Shown here: piece after piece, positions 61,122 to 64,000 of the stretch | Numbering within the stretch: position 1 is the first letter of the stretch | How the letters are laid out: each line of letters opens with the position of its first letter | Assembly (NCBI RefSeq): GCF_026616205.1 | Contig: NZ_JANHGR010000002.1 | Span: 1-64,000, forward strand | Origin: Halolamina litorea | GTDB taxonomy: Archaea > Halobacteriota > Halobacteria > Halobacteriales > Haloferacaceae | Reading direction: 5' to 3' | Length of the DNA: 64,000 nucleotides | Notes under the pieces: model-generated | The model's input: the letters and a program-made list of their open reading frames with translations, nothing else | What the model was told of the DNA's origin: nothing | Database searches by the model: none | Program-made: the position numbers and the translations under genes

Positions 61122-61470
61122 AGCCACGCTTGGGGACAGGTTCCGTTGGGCGTTTCGATGAACCCCCTCGCTTCGCATCGAGACCCGCCGAGGGGAGCCC
61201 GTCTGACGGCGAGGGGAAGCGGGCCCCCGGAGCACTCCGGAGGGCTGTAGAGCGGTCGGGTCCCAGCGCCGTTCCGGCCGTTCAACTATGCTACTAATTG
61301 CCAAGCGTTGAACCCCCTCGCTTCGCTTCGAGACCCGCCGAGGGGAGCCTGTCTGACGACCACGCGAAAAAGGCCCCCGGACGGCTCGGTAGCCGTGGGG
61401 AGCCGGACACAGTCACGGCGTCACGCTCGGGGCCGACGGGACGGAACCGTCGACGCTCGCCGCGGGCGGC
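61122..61470. other. Intergenic region with duplicated hairpin unit
   Basis: No gene is supported in these 349 bp. It holds the two 50-bp direct repeats listed separately, a GCCCCCGGAG/CTCCGGAGGGC hairpin near 61228-61251, and an AT-rich block (CTATGCTACTAATTGCC at 61286-61302) that on the minus strand could be a promoter for the gene ending at 60939 with a leader of about 150 nt. Confidence 0.6.
61159..61358. repeat. 50-bp direct repeat with 150-bp period
   Basis: Copies at 61159-61208 and 61309-61358 match at 48 of 50 bases (differences at 61177/61327 and 61200/61350). Each contains the inverted repeat CCCCTCG...CGAGGGG. Similarity continues weakly downstream (GGCCCCCGGA recurs at near-equal offset), so a longer unit of about 85 bp was probably duplicated. 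Confidence 0.75.
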
Positions 61471-63585
61471 TTACTCCTCGTTCTCGTCGTCGCCGTTCTC
61501 GTCCTCGCCCGCGGTGAGGCCGTCGTTTCGGTCGCGGTCGAGGGCCCGCTCGGCGTCCTGATACTCGCTGTAGCCGTCGAACCACCGGGCGATACGCTCG
61601 ATGCGGTCGACGATGTGGCCCGGCTCGCCCGAGCGGGAGAGCTCGTGGCCCTCGCGCGGGTAGCGCACGAACCGCGTGTCGGTGCCCTGCTTGCGGACCA
61701 TCCGGTACCAGAGTTCGGCCGTGCAGGCCGGGGTCCGGTAGTCGTCGTCGGAGTGGATCACCAGCGTCGGCGTCTCCACCTTGTGGGCGTGGCCCGCCGG
61801 GGACTGCTCCCAGAGGAACTCCGGTTCCTCCCACGGCGTCGTGTCGAAGTCGCCCTCGACGAGGCTGTAGGCGCCGTCGGTCGAGCCGTAGAAGCTCGTG
61901 AGGTCGTAGACGCCCCGCTGGGAGACCGCGGAGGTGAAGAAGTCCGACTGGCCGACCGCCCACGAGGTCATGAAGCCGCCGAAGGAGCCGCCGGTGAGGT
62001 GCACGTCGTCCTCGTCGACGTAGTCGCGGTCGGTCAGGAGGTCGACGCCAGCCATGACGTCGGTCAGCGTCACGTCGCCCCAGTCGCGCTCGATGGCCTG
62101 CATGTAGTCCGTCCCGTAGCCGGTCGAACCGCGGGGGTTCGACCAGAAGACGACGTAACCACGCGCCGCGAGCGTCTGGAACTCGTGCCACATCGTGCCG
62201 GCGGTGGTCCACATCGCGTGGGGGCCGCCGTGGACCTCGACGGCCAGCGGGTAGGTGCCGTCCTCGTTGAAGCCTTCGGGAGTGATCGTCCAGCCGTGGA
62301 CCTCGCCCTGTTCGGACTCGAAGTGGAGCTCCTCGGGTTCCTGTACGTCGACGCCGCCGAGGTAGGTCCCGTTGAGTTCCGAGAGGCGGCGGCAGTCCTC
62401 GCGCTCGACACCGCTGCCGCCGTCGAGGCCGGGTTCGGCGGCGTGCTCGCGCGCACAGACGAACACGTCACCCGGGTGGTCCCACTCGCTCATGGCGAAG
62501 GCGACGTGCTCCTCGCCGACGTGGGCGGTACTGATCGCGCCGGGACGGACCACGCGGCTCGGCGCCTCGCTGGCGTCGCCGGGTGCCGTCCAGAGGCTGG
62601 TCTTGCCCTCGTCGGGGGTCGAGAAGTAGACGCGCTCGCCCTCGGGGCCCCACTGCGGGGCGGCCTCGTAGCCCAGCCCGCGGTCGAGGTCCTCGGTGAT
62701 CCACGCGACCTCGCCGCTGGCGGCCTCGAGCACCTTGAGTTCGGTCGGCTGGATGCTGATCTGCTCCTCCTCGCTGTAGAGGAACGCCAGGTCGCCCTCG
62801 CCGTTGGCGGCGATGCCGGCGCCCCAGCCGCTCGACTCGTGGACCTTCTCGGCCTCGGCGGCGTCGGTGTCGTAGCGGTAGATGGAGTAGCGGTTGGAGT
62901 CGTCTGGGTCCTCGCCGACGTCCTGTGCGGTGTAGTAGAGCGTCGAGGCGTCGCCCCACTCGGGGGAGCCGAAGTCGACGTCGCCGCTGGTGAGGCGCTC
63001 GACGGTGACGTCCTCGGCGTCGATGACGCCGTCACCGACGTGGGCGACGTAGACGTGTGCGCGGGTGCCGTCGAAGTACTGCTGGGCCGAGCGGTAGACG
63101 GTCCGGTCGATGACCCGCGGGTCGGGCGTCTCGCGCTCGTACTCCTCCTCCTCGGAGATGTCCACGTCGAGGCCCTCCTCGCGTTCCGCCTCGGTCGTCG
63201 ACTGGACGAACGCGATCCGGTTGCCGTCGGGCGACCACGAGATGGCGCCGACGCCGGCCGGGACTTCGGTGACGGGGCGGGCTTCGCCGCCGCTCACGGG
63301 GATGATCCAGAGCTGTGGGCGGTCGTCGTCCTTGCCGCGGTTCGAGACGAACGCGAGGCGGTCGCCGGAGGGGGACCAGCGGGGCTGGCTGTCGGCGCCC
63401 TCGGAGACGGTGAACTGGCGGGGCTCCTCGCTGCCGTCGCTGGGGACGAGGTGGATGGTGGACTCGTAGCTCTCGTCGTCGTCCGGGATCTGCCGGACGA
63501 AGGCGACCTGCTCGCCGTCGGGCGAGAGCCGGGCCTCGCCGGGCTTGGCGATGTCGTGGAAGTCGGCGGCCTCGATTCGTGCCAT
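61471..63585 (-). CDS. S9 family (prolyl oligopeptidase/acylaminoacyl) peptidase
   Basis: The 704-residue cytoplasmic serine peptidase has an N-terminal beta-propeller (about 1-420, with repeated WSPDGNRIAFV-type strands) that gates access, and a C-terminal alpha/beta hydrolase. The latter has VEVHGGPHAMW, the nucleophile in GGSFGGFMTSW (Ser near 533), the Asp in HSDDDYRTP and the His in REGHELSRSG. It cleaves short peptides. The C-terminus ends in an acidic Asn/Glu-rich tail. ACCCTTTCGG about 27 nt upstream is its promoter. No signal peptide. Confidence 0.94.
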   Translation of the reverse strand: MARIEAADFHDIAKPGEARLSPDGEQVAFVRQIPDDDESYESTIHLVPSDGSEEPRQFTVSEGADSQPRWSPSGDRLAFVSNRGKDDDRPQLWIIPVSGGEARPVTEVPAGVGAISWSPDGNRIAFVQSTTEAEREEGLDVDISEEEEYERETPDPRVIDRTVYRSAQQYFDGTRAHVYVAHVGDGVIDAEDVTVERLTSGDVDFGSPEWGDASTLYYTAQDVGEDPDDSNRYSIYRYDTDAAEAEKVHESSGWGAGIAANGEGDLAFLYSEEEQISIQPTELKVLEAASGEVAWITEDLDRGLGYEAAPQWGPEGERVYFSTPDEGKTSLWTAPGDASEAPSRVVRPGAISTAHVGEEHVAFAMSEWDHPGDVFVCAREHAAEPGLDGGSGVEREDCRRLSELNGTYLGGVDVQEPEELHFESEQGEVHGWTITPEGFNEDGTYPLAVEVHGGPHAMWTTAGTMWHEFQTLAARGYVVFWSNPRGSTGYGTDYMQAIERDWGDVTLTDVMAGVDLLTDRDYVDEDDVHLTGGSFGGFMTSWAVGQSDFFTSAVSQRGVYDLTSFYGSTDGAYSLVEGDFDTTPWEEPEFLWEQSPAGHAHKVETPTLVIHSDDDYRTPACTAELWYRMVRKQGTDTRFVRYPREGHELSRSGEPGHIVDRIERIARWFDGYSEYQDAERALDRDRNDGLTAGEDENGDDENEE

Positions 63586-63750
63586 GGTGTGACGCGCGGC
63601 CCTTCGGACCGAAAGGGTGTCGATTGCGGTCAGGGCGTGGGGGTCGACGACGGCGACGCGGTGTGGCGATGGCTCGCTGATCCCGGCGGGAGCGGGCGTC
63701 GGGGGGACAGACAGAAGGACTATGCACGCGCCCCGAGAAAGCCCGTACAG

Positions 63751-64000
63751 ATGAGCGCAGGCGATGGTCCCCGGCCGGAGCCGTCCACTGACGACGAGGA
63801 CGAGGGGCTGTTCTACCGGTTCCTCAACGACGAGACCGGCCCGCTGATGTTCGCCCGCGAGATGCTGACCAGCATCGCGACGGTGGCGGCGGTGGGCGTC
63901 CTCCTCTTCGCGATCAGCGGCGTCTGGCCGCCGATGGTCGCCGTCGAGAGCAGCAGCATGGACCCCAACATGCAGAAGGGTGACCTGATCTTCGTCACCG
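63751..64000 (+). CDS. Signal peptidase I (truncated by window end)
   Basis: The visible 83 residues include an acidic cytoplasmic N-terminus, one membrane helix (about 39-59, MLTSIATVAAVGVLLFAISG), and the catalytic segment VESSSMDPNMQKGDLIFV with the nucleophilic Ser at about residue 69. This is the SPase I box B arrangement; archaeal forms use Ser and His. The rest of the gene lies beyond the right edge. GACTATGC at 63718-63725 may be the promoter. Confidence 0.9.
   Translation, partial: MSAGDGPRPEPSTDDEDEGLFYRFLNDETGPLMFAREMLTSIATVAAVGVLLFAISGVWPPMVAVESSSMDPNMQKGDLIFVT

Overview
The window is chromosomal backbone of a halophilic archaeon (class Halobacteria). The evidence is the very high GC content, the strongly acidic proteins, archaeal-type enzymes (both subunits of the D-family DNA polymerase, archaeal PheRS/ValRS/GlyRS, EndA, XPD helicase, HMG-CoA reductase, chromosomal protein MC1), and a TATA-like box about 27 nt upstream of most start codons, the layout of leaderless haloarchaeal mRNAs. 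I used that spacing repeatedly to choose between start codons, including several GTG starts. I cannot name the genus. I saw no tRNA, CRISPR array, intact insertion sequence or replication origin.

Layout. 1-573: two rRNA-type promoters on the minus strand; the rRNA genes would lie beyond the left edge. 574-2350: MC1, an AbrB-like small protein and pyrD. 2372-11625: a minus-strand translation block (valS, pheS-pheT, endA-trpS). 11710-20411: a NucS-like zinc-ribbon protein, a HAD phosphatase, msrA, two tail-to-tail beta-propeller paralogues, small membrane proteins, thrB, pyrF with a J-domain relic behind it, and an LPG-synthase-like membrane protein. 20463-30846: SHOCT protein, amidohydrolase, hmgA, a sugar-nucleotide or sugar dehydrogenase, cupin, cation exchanger, icd, asparaginase-type Ntn hydrolase, map. 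31047-41613: XPD helicase, the coupled operon CBS protein-glyS-polyprenol kinase, and polC (DP2). 41855-49419: a large FG-GAP surface protein, a sulfatase-fold enzyme divergent from a propeller lipoprotein, a FAD oxidoreductase. 49501-64000: an ACT regulator with an IMPACT protein, hisB, hisA, DP1, an MFS/bactofilin-like pair, a CPBP protease, upp, small zinc proteins, an S9 peptidase and the start of signal peptidase I.

The most notable signal is in front of pheS. A promoter at about 8700-8712 is placed to start a leaderless mRNA exactly at the ATG of a 24-codon ORF that ends in three consecutive Phe codons, Ala and stop. The stop is followed immediately by a segment that can pair with either of two downstream identical complements, the second lying just before the pheS start. 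This has the layout of Phe-sensing leader-peptide attenuation as known for E. coli pheST, here in an archaeon. A second notable signal is a patch of atypical codons in polC exactly at the DP2 intein insertion point, in an intein-free gene, which may be a scar of past intein homing and loss.

Other structure beyond the genes: a dispersed inverted-repeat element shared by two intergenic regions, a 50-bp direct repeat with 150-bp spacing, tandem hairpins with a compensatory base change, a dense set of convergent-gene hairpins, and a 24-bp minisatellite encoding a Pro/Thr stalk.
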